Shown here: in pieces, positions 15,001 through 24,904 of the stretch
Numbering within the stretch: the first letter of the stretch is position 1
How the letters are laid out: every line of letters begins with the position of its first letter
Assembly (NCBI GenBank): GCA_019054805.1
Contig: JAHQIY010000010.1
Location: 2,897,501-2,961,500, forward strand
Direction: 5' to 3'
Source: Brachionus manjavacas
Taxonomy: Eukaryota; Rotifera; Eurotatoria; Ploima; Brachionidae
Length of the DNA: 64,000 bases
Translations under genes and position numbers: made by a program
Notes under the pieces: generated by a model
What the model was told of the DNA's origin: nothing
Database searches by the model: none
What the model saw: the letters and a program-made list of their open reading frames with translations, nothing else

Positions 15001-16958
15001 ATGATCTGTTTTAAAGTCTTAAGCAAATGCAAAAATAATACCGTATAAGAATGATGAAATAATGATCACGGGTGTGCAATTTTTTTAAAATTTTTAGCTA
15101 ATGGGTTTAAAATTATTTTTAATTTTTTTAAAATTATTTTGAAAATTTCAATCCCATGAGACTATAAAAAATTTTTTTATAATGCACACTGGGGCTATGA
15201 TGAAATTCAGCTAAACTTCATATAAGTATTTCAAAGTTTTTTAAATTAAAATCCCGGGGTTATAATGAAACTTTTTTTGAAAAACCCAGGGCTTCTAGTA
15301 TATATTATGGTGGTGGGGCAATAGCTAAAACCATACTTGTACCCCGGGGTAGTAAACAAGAGTTTAGGTATTTAATATAACAAATAATTAAAGACTAAAA
15401 ATACTTTTGTAAAAATATTTTCGTAATACTTTTGTAATACTTTATAAATATAATAAAATCAAGTTTTTTTAGATTTTACTTTTTTTACCAATTTTTACAA
15501 AAAATTAACTCATTTTTTGGTTAAAAATAGTAATTTCTAAAATCGTTTATAAAAATTTAGAAAGAAAAAAGAAATTTTAAATTTTTGAAAAAAAGTTTTT
15601 TTCAAAAATTTTTGGTCGTTTTTAGTTTTCCCGAATTCTACCTGTTAATTTAGGTACTAATACACAAATAAAAAAAATAGAAAAGACTTTAAATTAAATT
15701 GATATTAAAATAAAATGACTAAAACTTTTGAATCACAGGCGACATAATCGGCAGCAATCCGATACCGTCCAAACGGCGCACCATCCAGCCCACATTTTCC
15801 TGCACCGACAGCGCCCTAAAACCATCTGACTCATGCACGTCGATACATCTGAGCACATTCAACCGTCAGCCGTCACTCAAGTCCAGCCCGGCCACTCAGC
15901 ACACTCAGGACGAGAACGAGTACGACGACATCGACTCCAACACAGACACCATCACCCAGGACTACCAGGCGAGGAGCACGCGCGAATCTCAAGAAGACGA
16001 AATGCAACAAATTGTCGACTACATAAACCACTTTGAAAATTCGCTCAATGTCGCCGACCCAAAAGCACACGACCAAAACTCCACTCTGATCCAGTCGATG
16101 ATCGACGACGAAGAGCCGTCCAAACTCCGCCTCTCGTCGTCCTCGCTCTCCTCGTCGGCCGATTCCCTGGTCGACGAGGCGCCCAAAATCGACCGCCGTA
16201 CCTACCTCGTAAACAAACTGTACGACAACTTGGCCAAAAGCGACGAATGCTTTGACGACGGCCAGTACGAAAAGGTCGTCATTGGCAAAGAATTGGACAG
16301 CGACTACGACAATGACCTGCTGGTGAATTGCGAGGACAAGAATGTGATGTATGTGTCGGCAACAAACAACAAGGCGCACATTTACCAAAACCCCATCGAG
16401 ATCAGAGACTCGACTGGCTTTGAAGTCGAGGCCATCACCGACAACTGCAACAACAGCAACAATAGCAGCAGAGAGACTAAAGCAGAGGCCGTGTACGAAA
16501 ACCTGGACTTCGACAATCAATTAGTGGAGCTGAAGAATCAGATAAAGCAGCTGTTGAGCGAGTCGGCCGAGTGCGAGCAAGAGATCAAACAGCAGATCAC
16601 CCGCACCAAATCGGCCGACAACGAGACTATAAAGCGCGCACCGTCAGTCTGCAAGTCAACTTCCAATGGTCACATAGCACAAGCCGCGGCCCATCCAGAC
16701 CAAACAGAGCTGAACAGTGTCAAGTCAAAAATAAAGCTAATGGAGTCGATTGTGGGCAGCAGGCTGGTGAAGAGCGAGCGGTCTTCGTCGTCCAGCTCGT
16801 CGTGTTCTTCGAGCCGGTCGCCGCCGATCTCGCCGATGGTCAAGTCAGCGCCGCCCAGAACCTTGCTGGCCCACGAGCACAAACAGACCGAGATAAATGA
16901 AAAGCGCAAGACTGTCAAGGAGCTTTTGAGCAAATTTGAGCAGAGTAGTCACAGTTAA
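1..16958 (+). CDS. RhoGAP protein, ARHGAP31/32/33 (CdGAP/RICS) type; 5' end outside window
   Basis: GTPase-activating protein predicted to switch off Rho-family GTPases (Rac/Cdc42 in the known family) at membranes and the cytoskeleton. Exons read 1-90, 191-211, 5692-6179, 11011-11645 and 15739-16958. All junctions are GT-AG, phases agree, and the total is 818 codons including TAA. The first three exons give the C-terminal half of the RhoGAP fold: YFRELPNPLL, then HDVVQQLPPPHYRTL, then KNLAIVWAPNLL, the conserved Asn-containing helix. The arginine finger lies upstream of the window. After the domain, a segment resembling family sequence (LITLEEAQ, YHTVIEIP) leads into a Lys-rich stretch and SPALKSLFRTLRVG. 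The last exon encodes a long Ser/Asp/Glu-rich, probably disordered tail with YENLDF and a helical region near 16510-16600. Family assignment is strong; the exact paralogue is not resolved. Introns of 4.1-5.5 kb are full of transposon debris. Confidence 0.9.
191..211 (+). CDS. 21-nt micro-exon of the RhoGAP gene
   Basis: Seven codons (SIAESLM) flanked by AG at 189-190 and GTAAGT at 212-217. The exon is phase 0 on both sides, so it restores the family's linker between the YHKF helix and IHDVVQQLPPPHYRT. Without it the GAP domain would be short at this point. Confidence 0.8.
584..1382. mobile_element. MITE with AAGTCAAGTC arrays and perfect 8-bp target duplication
   Basis: Ends are CAGAGTTGTTTTTAAGTCAC on the left and GTGACTTAAAAACAAGTCTG on the right, near-perfect inverted repeats. 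The 8 bases CACTAGAA flank both sides (576-583 and 1383-1390), the size made by hAT transposases. Each arm holds several copies of AAGTCAAGTCAATGACTT with T or A runs between, so the whole element can fold back. The centre near 820-1080 is unrelated unique sequence. It sits in a RhoGAP intron. Confidence 0.7.
1640..2440 (-). pseudogene. LINE reverse-transcriptase C-terminal relic (CR1/L2/jockey-like)
   Basis: Frames on the minus strand, broken by several shifts, read KCKFMAFNNKHFSI, ERERDLGIITTSNLKWN, AFVRPHLEYAIAVWNP, VDWHNPNKLMSSN, LTKNVYRKHFLLNRVTENWN and end near 1654. This order (DLG, then RPHLEYA, then RxxFxxRV..WN) is that of the C-terminal part of non-LTR polymerases. It sits in a RhoGAP intron. 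Confidence 0.7.
3231..3910. mobile_element. Short TIR element carrying an AT-hook ORF (MULE-derived)
   Basis: Left end CTTATTTTTCGTGCTATAAT and right end ATTATAGCACGAAAAAATAT form inverted repeats of about 40 bp. The interior keeps an intact AT-hook reading frame on the minus strand (3405-3575). It looks like a non-autonomous, internally deleted MULE-type element. Confidence 0.5.
3405..3575 (-). CDS. 56-aa AT-hook peptide in a short TIR element
   Basis: ATG at 3575-3573, stop TAG at 3407-3405. The N-terminal half is acidic (DNEENIDP); then comes AKKRGRPAGSKNKPK, a classic AT-hook with GRP core, and a basic end KRPKRK. The same order is seen at 18744-19115, whose longer form is clearly a MULE transposase tail. 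Whether it is translated is unknown. Confidence 0.4.
   Translation of the reverse strand: MTDISTSYEFVVTVSDNEENIDPIVVAKKRGRPAGSKNKPKDQSTGSNTHKRPKRK
4590..4993 (+). pseudogene. MULE transposase C-terminal relic: SWIM zinc finger and AT-hooks
   Basis: The reading begins SCSCPSFFKDHICKHLVSF, the CxC...CxH pattern of a SWIM zinc finger, immediately after a stop. It continues MKLVKIPIEAQQVVIGQKP, RRGRPCKSKKALEY (AT-hook), to a stop at 4908. A one-base shift near 4870 opens the continuing frame EAEKVVHAS to KRGRGRPRKNL and stop at 4993. SWIM followed by an AT-hook tail is the usual end of MULE transposases. Broken by at least two lesions. Confidence 0.65.
5692..6179 (+). CDS. RhoGAP gene exon: end of GAP domain
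   Basis: The acceptor is TTGTTCCAG ending at 5691. The donor GTAAGC at 6180 overlaps a shadow stop codon, so the open frame appears to end at 6183, but splicing continues the protein. It encodes KSANIEDKIFEIHDVV through YHTVIEIP. The exon ends in phase 2 and joins the A at 11011 to make Glu. Confidence 0.85.
7607..8299 (-). mobile_element. Tc1/mariner-type element, internally deleted
   Basis: Ends CAGTACTG (7607-7614 and 8292-8299) with inverted repeats of roughly 130 bp (AACGTGGAATT outside; ATGGCCGAATTTATGTAAA inside). TA precedes the left end; the right TA is lost. The minus strand at about 8098-7923 encodes KSSDLNPIEMIWNELKEFL, the third catalytic region of Tc1/mariner transposases, then a tail with LNAKHTLII. 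The front two thirds of the gene is missing. Confidence 0.7.
8908..9551. mobile_element. Short TIR element with an AT-hook frame
   Basis: AAAAGCACTTACAACCT near 8912-8928 and AGGTTGTGGGAAGTGTTTT at 9533-9551 are imperfect inverted ends. Inside, from 9286, a plus-strand frame with one shift near 9340 reads GSDEDSIIVDEV then KKKRGRPKKIK and stops at about 9437. Organisation parallels 3231-3910. A palindromic MITE is inserted at 9006-9228. Confidence 0.4.
9006..9228. mobile_element. Palindromic MITE, ACAGTGCCGG ends
   Basis: The ends ACAATGCCGGAAATTAACTT and AAGTTGATTTCCGGCACTGT form inverted repeats of about 36 bp. The body is a chain of ATATCAGATGATATCA-like palindromes. A second copy lies in reverse orientation at 26282-26472. 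Confidence 0.65.
9830..9905 (+). repeat. Hairpin repeat family R (copy 1)
   Basis: GGGG-AGGA-CCCC stem at 9841-9852 followed by GGGCAGTTTGGAATGG. Shares the stem-then-GGCAGTTYGGAATGG layout with copies at 37080, 38734, 41405, 44520 and 45895, while the stem sequence differs. Confidence 0.5.
10354..10580. mobile_element. Second copy of the AAGTCAAGTC MITE, decayed
   Basis: CAGACTTGTTTTTAAGTCACAAGTC at the left matches the end of the element at 584. The inside holds a further inverted pair around 10430-10540 (AGTTTAGTCAAGTCAACTAA type). The right end is unclear. Confidence 0.5.
11011..11645 (+). CDS. RhoGAP gene exon: Lys-rich and Ser/Gln-rich linker
   Basis: The acceptor CTATTCTTGTCTAG ends at 11010; the donor GTAAGA starts at 11646. 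The exon enters in phase 2 and leaves in phase 1; T at 11645 plus GC at 15739 makes Cys. Open reading continues upstream to 10766, but that extension is AT-rich Phe/Leu-rich intron sequence and was left out. Confidence 0.8.
11799..13893 (-). mobile_element. MULE-type element, internally deleted, with a nested LINE
   Basis: Ends GACATAATATAGAAAGACAA and its counterpart TTGTCTTTCTATATTTGTC are inverted repeats. On the minus strand, 12770-12540 encodes an N-terminal piece (DDTQDDEEEIV, KRGKGKVYDITKQN, then NECKEYEQKL). The region 12310-12120 encodes the tail (KRGAPEK, ALIIQPSDTVGGGGDP-like in shifted frames). The catalytic middle is gone. A LINE tail is inserted at 12790-13550. Confidence 0.5.
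12790..13550 (-). mobile_element. LINE 3' fragment (5'-truncated)
   Basis: An open minus-strand frame from about 13530 to 12905 encodes the polymerase C terminus: KFLGIKFDSKLNF, NLYKSLVGSILDHSFPCLN, KKLQAIQNTAVRSILKL, YDTPSN, GFESRYIEYPTPLCNCYL. Then follow the 3' hairpin at 12814-12825 and an AAATAAATAAA tail. The frame is intact, so the insertion is relatively young. The same family recurs at 19345, 20560, 40740, 42490 and 44100. Confidence 0.8.
14264..15360. mobile_element. Probable mariner/pogo-like element remnant
   Basis: TACAGTGCTGCTACGTTACC at the left resembles the ends at 7607 and 27017. It is followed by TTACGTAA-type sequence common to those elements. Minus strand 14925-14776 encodes an acidic tail (SSGEEMIIDDLGADDDD, then DEDEDESEMEIN and stop). 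Several degenerate CCCGGGGT-centred repeats lie at 14602-15350. The right end was not found. Confidence 0.35.
15739..16958 (+). CDS. RhoGAP gene last exon: acidic/Ser-rich tail
   Basis: The acceptor TGAATCACAG ends at 15738. The frame runs without a break to TAA at 16956-16958. GC content is near 50 percent against about 20 percent around it. It encodes DIIGSNPIPSKRRT, a DENEYDDIDS acidic patch, poly-Ser runs near 16130-16165 and 16780-16820, and a basic/hydrophobic end (KTVKELLSKF). Confidence 0.85.
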
Positions 16959-17024
16959 TTTGTTAAGTTGAAAAAATATATTTTGATAAAACAAAAAAAT
17001 TTTTTTACTTTATTTTTTTTATTT

Positions 17025-17030
17025 AATAAA
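17025..17030 (+). terminator. poly(A) signal, RhoGAP gene
   Basis: AATAAA 67 nt after the stop codon, in U-rich sequence. It is the first match downstream. Another AATAAA-like site occurs near 17155. Confidence 0.4.
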
Positions 17031-17429
17031 TTAAAATTCTTTTTTTAATATTACATTGAAAAGTATGTATAAAATGCAACAAAAAAAAAGAAGAAAATTT
17101 TATTGTAAAATTGAAGCTTATAATTATGTACTTGTTTTCTCGCTAGGATCAATATAATAAAGTGTAAACCATTTAAATGTAAAAAATACCTTTTTTTTGA
17201 TTTTTTTTTGAGCACTCTGCCGCTTTTACTAAAAAAATTGAAAATAAAACTGTTCGCAGATTAACAATGAAAAGATCAAACTCTACTAAAATAATGTTTT
17301 ACTTTTTAAGCTTTTCATTTGGATAACTGAATTTTAAATTAAAATTTTTATAAAAAAATAAAACTTATGATTTTTAGATTTTATTATTAAGGATATATTT
17401 TTTATTAAAAAAGTAACAGTAGCAGGTAA

Positions 17430-18060
17430 TTCTTTATTTATTTATTTATTTATTTATCTAATTAAGCCTCATAGGCAAGTTTATATAAAAAAAAAGAAAA
17501 AAAAATTACTTAAAAATATCTAAATATAAAATATCTATCTAAGTTAATTACATAATTACATAAAAATTAGAAATTTTTAATAATTTTTTACTTTTCTCTT
17601 TTCACCATTGTAAAATATCAGATTCATTTGGAAAGACAATCGGCGGTTGCCTTAAATAGTTTGAGAGTTCATCTTCATCAGTTTCTCTTGTATTGGTAAT
17701 TATAGAAATCATAGGCTTCATTAAGGTCAATGGTCTTTCTTTTTTTGTTATTTTTATAGACGTTATCGGCTGACTTCAACTTGAATCATTTGAATTGTGA
17801 TAAATTTCAATTTATTTTATTAAAAACAGATTTTTTAAAAATTATCTAAAATAATATGCTTTAAACATTAGGCCCAATATTTTGATCCTTTATTCACTAA
17901 ATCTTAAATGGCATCATGAATAAACCATCATCGTCTAATTGTTCTTCAGCTTCATTATTTTTACCTTTATTTATTTATTTATTCATTTATTTGATTACTT
18001 GGAAAAAGAAGAAATAAGCCTTGGTGGCTTAATTCAACAAATTAAAGCAAGAACGAAAGA
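17430..18060. repeat. Two minus-strand retroelement tails with TTTA microsatellites
   Basis: TTTATTTATTTATTTATTTA near 17441 and 17971. On the minus strand each tail carries a small hairpin: GCCT-ATG-AGGC (about 17465-17475) and TAAGCC-ACCAA-GGCTTA (about 18017-18033). I see no coding remnant between 17040 and 18460 apart from these. Confidence 0.4.
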
Positions 18061-18743
18061 ATTAAAAAATATTAAACCAAATTGAAATAGCGATTAAATT
18101 AAAATATGCATAGAATACATAGAAAATTATGTCTACAGAAAGATGCTGGTAGAACTAACTAAATCCTTCTAGGAATTGAATGTGGAAAAAAAAGAAAAAA
18201 ATTATTAATGGAAGACCATCGATGTTGAATCGCATTTTGTGTTTTTATTTAAATTGAAAAATTAAAAAATAAACAATAATTTTGTTGAATTAAAAAAAAA
18301 TTAAAATTTCTCTTATTTGTCTATTTTGAAACTATCTATTTTTTTTGTCTTATTTTTTTTCCTAACTTTACATTGGCTTCAAGGCGATCAATGAAATAAA
18401 TAAAATAGGCAAGTTTATAAAAAAAAAGTACAAAATATCAAATACATTTGTTCAATTGACTCGACTTTTACTGTTTGTAACATTTCCCTAAATCTTGCAA
18501 GTTTCTTAAGACTGTTATTTTTTCATTATTTTTAATTCTTTTTTTATTGTATCTAAACAATAAGCTATCAAAATATAGTGAATAAATATTTTTTTTAGTA
18601 TCTAAATTTTTTATTTGAATATCAAATTTTATTTTGTTGTAACTATTATACAACAAAAAAAGGAAATAGAATTTTTTTGATATTTTATTTAGAAAAATAA
18701 AAAAAAAAACAAAAAGGAAGAAAAATTAAGAAAAAGAAAAAAA

Positions 18744-19340
18744 TTAATCTTTTTTTGTTCTTTTGTTTTGAGGTTGATCTTGAATTGATTTCGGCTTGTT
18801 TTTTGATCCAGTTGGTCTTCCTCTTTTCTTTTTTGGAATCTCGGACTGAACTGAATTTTCATTTGAATTGTTTTCAACTTCAATTTCATTTTGAATTTCC
18901 ATTTCTGCTTCTTGAGCCTCAATTTCTTCCATCACATCAACTTGACTCAAAATTGAATTTACAAGAGCCTCTGGTAATTTCTTTTGATTTCGCACGTAAT
19001 CTCTTATTTGTAACTCGGTTGGTTGAATCATTAAAGCTTTTTTTGTTGTTACTGGTTTACCGCGTTTCCTATTTTCACCCAAAGGAACATCTTTTGCGTT
19101 TCTATGCCATTCCAATCTTAGATCACCTTTTCTCCATTTTTGATTTTCAAAAACGGATAATAAAGCACGATCCGCAGTCTCAAAATTAGGAAAAACGCAA
19201 AATTGCTCATAAACCCTATTTTTTCCCCTCTTTTTTTCTCTATTTGTTCGAAACCTTCGGCATCCAACAATGATTCTTCATTATTATTTGCCAATGGTTG
19301 GACGAATTCAATGCTGCTTAATTCAGTCTTGATTTTTTTG
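18744..19340 (-). pseudogene. MULE transposase relic, N-terminal piece fused to AT-hook tail
   Basis: Minus strand. The N-terminal part, in a shifted frame (about 19300-19120), reads KRGKNRVYEQFCVFPNFETA and RALLSVFENQKWRKG. It runs into an uninterrupted 123-codon frame (19115-18744): MEWHRNAKDVPLGENRKRGK, TTKKALMIQP, an acidic stretch, PKKKRGRPTGSKNKPK, stop. The front resembles 12660 and the tail resembles 4708 and 3460, so this is an internal-deletion product of the same family. Confidence 0.5.
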
Positions 19341-19344
19341 TTTA

Positions 19345-19737
19345 GTTTAGTTTAGTTCTTTTATTATTTATTTATTTTATTTATTTGTTTTCTGTACCGA
19401 GCTAAAGCTCCTTCAGAATAAATTAAAAATAAAATAAAAAATTAAAATAAAAATAAAATTAAAGTTAATAAAATTAGGTAAAAAAAAAAGAATCAAAATA
19501 GAGTAAATAAGCTAAAAAAAATTAAAGTTGAAAAGACATAAATTGGAAAAGATTGTTTCATGTGGCACATGTTTAAATAGTTCAAGTTTCAGGAAAAAAA
19601 GAAGAAATAGTAAGGTAGCAATTACACAATGGAGTTGGGTATTCAATATATCTTGATTCGAAACCTTCTTTGTATTCTTTCACCAGTCTTTCAACCAATG
19701 GAATAGAATGACTCAGTCCTGTCCCAACATATTTTGT
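19345..19737 (-). mobile_element. Short LINE 3' fragment
   Basis: Nearly the same as 12790-13130: hairpin at 19399-19410, then on the minus strand VERLVKEYKEGFESRYIEYP. It was cut at about 19737 on insertion. It has an AATAAA-rich tail at its left edge. Confidence 0.75.
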
Positions 19738-20559
19738 TAATAAACATATTTTTATATCAATTTAGACATTCAATTAAGCTAATTAGATAATTTTTGAAAT
19801 CAGAAGATTAGATATAATTGTCAAAAAAAGTATTCTAATTTGGTTTGATTTTCATCATCAGTAATGAGCAAATCAAAGATTTTTATATTGTCAATTAGAT
19901 ATTAAATTGAATTATTTTTTGATACAAAATAAATAATTAGATACTGTAAGAAAATATCAGATACTAATTAATATTTTATTAGATACAATAAAAAAAATTA
20001 GATAGCTTTGAAAATATAAGCCGTTTCTTAATACCGAACGCTCTTTTCAGTAGTAAATTTTGTCTTAGTTTAATACGTTAAGCTTCTTTTCGCCAATAAA
20101 CAGTAGATCTAAATGATGTCTGAAAATAGATTGAAAAAATTGTTTGTATAAAAAACCAACAATATCAGGGCTAGAAATTTTTGGCTTAGAGGAGACTAAA
20201 AACTTTGCTACTTTGCGATTCAGAGTTAAGTATGGTAGATCTTTCCTTTTATTTTTTTGGCTCAAAAGAGATGCAGACTTATTTGCATTAAAATCGATTT
20301 TCCAACATTTTGAAAAAACTTCATATATTTCAAGAAGTTTTCAACATTTTTATCTTTAATTGAAAAATTTTTAATTAATTACTTTTAATAATTTGCAGGT
20401 ACATGACTTTTATGTAAAAATAACGTATTCATCCGAATTGAGTGACATGTCTTTAAAATAGGGTACTCTATTTTAGTGACACTCTGTTATAACATGTAAA
20501 TGATTCTATAGTGACATGTTACTAAATTCGGATAATTACGTTAATTATAAATAAAATAT

Positions 20560-21955
20560 TTGTCAAAGCTAAAGATCAATCGGCAATGGGTTTTGATGGA
20601 ATCCATAATAAAATGCTTAAAAATCTTCCGAATCCTTTCCTAATAAGAGTCCTAGAGTTCTTTAACCTTTGCTTAAAAAATGATTTTTTCCCTGAAGCTT
20701 GGAAGATCGCCAAAATTTCTATGATTTAAAAAAAAAAGAAGGTCTCTTCTATAAACTAATTAAAGCTCAAATACCTGACTATCTTATCCTCTGGATACGA
20801 TCATTCTTGTATCACAGATCTTTCAAGGTAAAAATTAATGACTTTACATCAAATTCATTTCCAATTAGGGCAGGCGTTCCACAAGGCTCAGTAATAAGCC
20901 CCTTACTCTTTAGCATATTTATTAATGATGTTCCCAAAGCCGATATTTCGAACAAAAATACTCACTCCTGTTTGCTGATGATCTGATTACTTTCTTCATA
21001 TTTAAAAAGACAGGAAGAATTGAAAGAGAAATAAATAACTATTTAAAAGAAATAGAGCCATGGTTATGCAAATGGAAGATGAAAATGTGCCCAAATAAAT
21101 GTAGCTACACAATTTTCACAAAAAATAAGAAATTTAATAATACCTTTAGACTTCAGTTATTCAACAAAACAATTCCCTATTCTAAAACTAATAAATTTCT
21201 TGGTCTGTACTTTGATGAAAGTCTTTGCTTTGATAAACAAATTAAAGAAGTAAAGACTAAATGCATGAATAGACTCAATATAATAAAAATTTTGTCTTCA
21301 AAAAATTGGAAGCTCAACCACAATACACTAGCTAGTCTTTACAAGGCACTTATTGGCTCAATTCTGGATTATAATTTTCCATGTCTTAACTCATTCTCCG
21401 AATCAGGTTTACAAAAGCTACAAGTTATTCAAAATACTGCTGTTAGATGCATTCTAAAACTTCCTCTCAGAACCTCCTCTGAATCATTATTCTATGAAGC
21501 AGAAAATAAATTGAATATCAGTAAAATTGACCACAGATTAAGCAATCTCTTAGAAAATTACCTCCGTAATGCTCTTGATTATTCAGTTCCATTGACTAAA
21601 AGACTTGTTTCGGAGTATCAAAGAGGCTTCGATTCTAGATTTATTACGAATCCTACTCCCCTATGTAGCTGCTACCTAATTATACAAAAATTTTCTGACT
21701 CTTAAGATCTTATCTATATTTTTTGTTTTCTTTTTATTTTTTTTTTTTTGTTTTTTTATTTTTTCTCCCAGCTCTTTAATTATTATTTTTGTATCTCATC
21801 CTTTAATTCATAAATGAAAAAATAACTTATTTAAAATTTAAAAGTTTTTAAACTGTTTTAATTATTTTATTTTATTTTATTTATTTTTTTTTTTTTTTTT
21901 ATCTGAAGGAGCCTATGCTCGAACAGAGAAGCAAATAAATAATAATAATAAAAAT
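20560..21955 (+). mobile_element. LINE with reverse-transcriptase domain, frameshifted
   Basis: Reads SAMGFDGIHNKMLKNLPNPF and FFPEAWKIAKIS (first polymerase motifs). Then comes a small deletion near 20705-20735, then IRAGVPQGSVISPLLFSIFI. After a one-base shift near 20970, LFADDLITFF (catalytic Asp pair) follows, then an open frame 21079-21705 with NKFLGLYFDESLCF and QNTAVRCILKLP. The 3' part has hairpin GAGC-CTAT-GCTC at 21909-21920 and tail AAATAATAATAATAAA. No endonuclease region, so 5'-truncated. Confidence 0.85.
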
Positions 21956-21989
21956 TATTGTAACTTTTTATTTACTAACCTTCTTTATG

Positions 21990-23480
21990 TTTATTTTTTT
22001 ACATTTAATTGAACATTTGAAACTGCTATTGCCCATTTAATTGATTTGTTCACTCTAATCCAACTATCTAGTATGCTTTGAACACTCTTGTTAGCTTTTT
22101 CAAAACTCCTTTGTGATTGCGGTTTCCGAGCTCTATCATGGATAAATGGTCTTTTGTAAATTATCCCCGTTTTTTTCATTCCCGTATTCCCAAAGAAAAT
22201 TATATCCGAAAATAACTTAAATAAAATTAAAAGCTGAAACAAACTTGGTACTACAAGACTAAGTGTTGAGTACTGTTCCTTTTGAATTTCATTCCTAACA
22301 AACTCGAATGGTTCTAAAATATTTATAATTTCAACGAGTAGTGAATGTTCATTTTGACTTAAAATTAAACCTTGATTATCAATCATGTTAAGGGCTTCTT
22401 TTAAATTGTTTTATTTTATTTTACTTATTGCTCGTAAGCACTTTATCTCACTATTCCATCGTACTTTTATTGGTTTTGGAATTGAATTATAGCTAAATTC
22501 TTTTCTGTCTATACTTTGCTGAAATCTTTGTGCACTTTTTGATTATTCTTTTAATGCTTATGATTTTTAAAAGGCTTTTTTTAAAAGGATCAGTCTCACT
22601 TTCCTCAACTTGCGTGTCAGTAAGATCGAATTTATCTCACCGACTAGATCCAAAAGCCTGCCCATCTTAACCATGTTTGAACCATTATCAGTTACAATTC
22701 GAATTAACTTTTCATAAATACCGAACTCTTCAATAATGTTATCAATTTTTAATACCTGTTACAGTCGTTGAAAAAATGTTTTTACAGCCAAGTGTTTTGC
22801 TCGCCGCTGGATCAGGAATCAGTCAGTTTTTATTGAATTAAAAAGAGAAGTTTCGAAAGCTGCCCTGTATACGGAATATATCTTATATTATCAAGTTATG
22901 ACTTTGACTTAAATTTTTGTGACTTTGACTAAAAACTGTGACTTAAAAACAAGTCTGTCTATGAACATATTGATTATCGGTCTAGAAACTTTAACACGAA
23001 ATTTATTAGCTTCAGTTAGAATGCCAAATCGTCCTTGATATCCGACAGAAACATGTAATTTAAGAACAACATCATACATTAAAATTTCAGCAATAATCAA
23101 ACCATTTGTTATTTTTCGAATTTTTTATTTAATGTTTGATATCCTTTCCAGTTGTTTTGACAGAATAGTTGTTACGATAACGATGAAAATTTTAACTTTG
23201 GTATGGGTATTGATGATATCTATTAAGTAATCAACCGGTTTTTTTTGGTAATTCTTACGTAAGAATTTTGCGCTGATTGGATCATCAGCAAAATCCAATG
23301 CTTTTATTTTCAAAAACTTGGTCATAACAAGGTCTTATGTCCAAACATCAATAATAAACACACATGTCTCAGATGACGTGGTGAACATGAATTGAAAATC
23401 TGTGAAGAGAGTCTCTTCAAATGTGCATTGCGGTGATAATCACCCAACCGTTTTCAAAACAATGTCCATCTATTGAAAAT
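21990..23480 (-). pseudogene. hAT-type transposase relic
   Basis: Minus-strand pieces in order: FSIDGHCFENGWVIITAMH, KKPVDYLIDIINTHTKVK, VVLKLHVSVGYQGRFGI, then after a MITE insertion EEFGIYEKLIRIVTDNGSNM (the hAT motif with catalytic Asp), then LLVEIINILEPFEFVRNEIQ and SLVVPSLFQLLILF. Multiple stops and shifts. Family call rests on the TDNGSNMV motif and order. Confidence 0.65.
22891..22957. mobile_element. Fragment of the AAGTCAAGTC MITE inside a hAT relic
   Basis: ACTGTGACTTAAAAACAAGTC followed by TG matches the right end of the element at 584-1382. It interrupts a minus-strand hAT-like reading frame. Confidence 0.5.
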
Positions 23481-24042
23481 AACCTAAAAAAAAAGAACTA
23501 GAAACAAATAAAGACCTAAGAAAATATTTTATAAACCTCACCAGAGACGAATAAGCAAGGTTTGTTTCGAATCCTTCACAAGCTCCACTAACTAACTTTC
23601 TAAACCCACAGATCCCAGCATTAAACATTATCTTATTCGTTATTGCAATAATAAAAAATCTTGATACTATCCAAAAATCAATCTAAGAGAATAACTCTGG
23701 AATAATAAAAATGGTGAACCAATATTTCAGTCTAGTCTTTGGAAATTACATCAATAGCTCCCTAAACCCTTCAACACTAATTAAAGCGAACCAAAACATA
23801 ATAGGCGTCAGTACCGAATCATCTCAAAATAATAATGAATGCAAAACTCCAAATCCTTCACCTCAACATCAGTTCAGTCCAATCTTAGTCAAAAATTTTG
23901 GAACTTCATTGCATCTTCGAAGCATAAATCAAAATATTAACTCACAAAATCTTTAGAAAAGAAGCAGACTCCGAATTTGATAATTTGATTAATTTGCATA
24001 ATGATAAACTGTTTTAAAGAAATTTTACGTGATTTAGAAAAT

Positions 24043-24410
24043 TAAAATGAAAATTGAAAAAAAAAAATTACGAAATGTTACGTAATTTTACGTAAATTTT
24101 TATTATTAAAAACGGGAAAAATGGTGAAAAAAAAAAAAAATCTTAAAAAAAACACAACTACAATGCAATTTTTAATGATCCGAGCAGTCACCGTTTTTCT
24201 CGATGACTGTTTTAATTATTTAAGAATTAATAACTTTAAAAGGAATATAAAATGAATATCTTTTTTATTAAATAATACCTTTTTTAAGTGATCAATATAT
24301 CTTTTACATTTAAAAGGCGTAATTGTTTTTTCAAATTCTCTAATAGCTGAAATGGGATCACAATCGGGTGAGACAATTTTTTTTCTAGCAAAAACTTTTG
24401 CTGTATTTAA
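24043..24410 (-). pseudogene. Mariner-like transposase tail and terminal repeat
   Basis: Minus strand about 24410-24222 reads SPDCDPISAIREFEKTI and YIDHLKKVLFN, equivalent to the tail at 7923-8098. The adjoining 24043-24190 stretch (TTACGTAATTTTACGTAAA through ACAATGCAATTTTTAATGAT) recurs in the same orientation at 27145-27273. Confidence 0.5.
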
Positions 24411-24904
24411 GAAACATTGAAAAATGGTTAAAAAATTTAAACATTGTGGGAAAAGGAACTATAAGTAAAATTTGGAACCTTGTAAGAAAAAAGTCCTTTT
24501 GTTTTTTGTAAGGCAAACATAGAAAACTGTCCAATTTTGTTTTCGATTTAGATATTTAAATAATTTTAATTCAATTTTCGATCAATTTTTTTTTTTAAAT
24601 CAAATTAAATTTTTGTTAAAATTCAAATTCAAATTTATATTTTAATTTTCAACACAATATTTTGTCTATAAAATTTTTTGCCGAAAGAAATTATATCGTG
24701 TTAAATAGACATTTATTTGTGTGGAACAATGGGACCCTAAGTATAAAGGCTGATTTTTGAAAAGTCAAGATCCTCGCTTTGCTTTTAAACAGCTCTGAAA
24801 AACTAAAATTTTCTTCAATGATAAAATGTTAAAAATATTTTGAAATTTTAGAACTTTAACTTTAAATAAATTAGAAAAAATTACTTAAATATTAATTTGA
24901 AAAT

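Noticed and set aside
15873..16520. 215-codon open frame antisense to the last RhoGAP exon
   Set aside because: Shadow of a GC-rich coding exon; the translation is Val/Phe-rich with no recognisable motif, and the sense frame is in phase with the upstream exons.
23711..23956. 81-codon open frame
   Set aside because: Asn/Ser/Gln-rich, no motif, no splice or family support; likely chance or part of a repeat.
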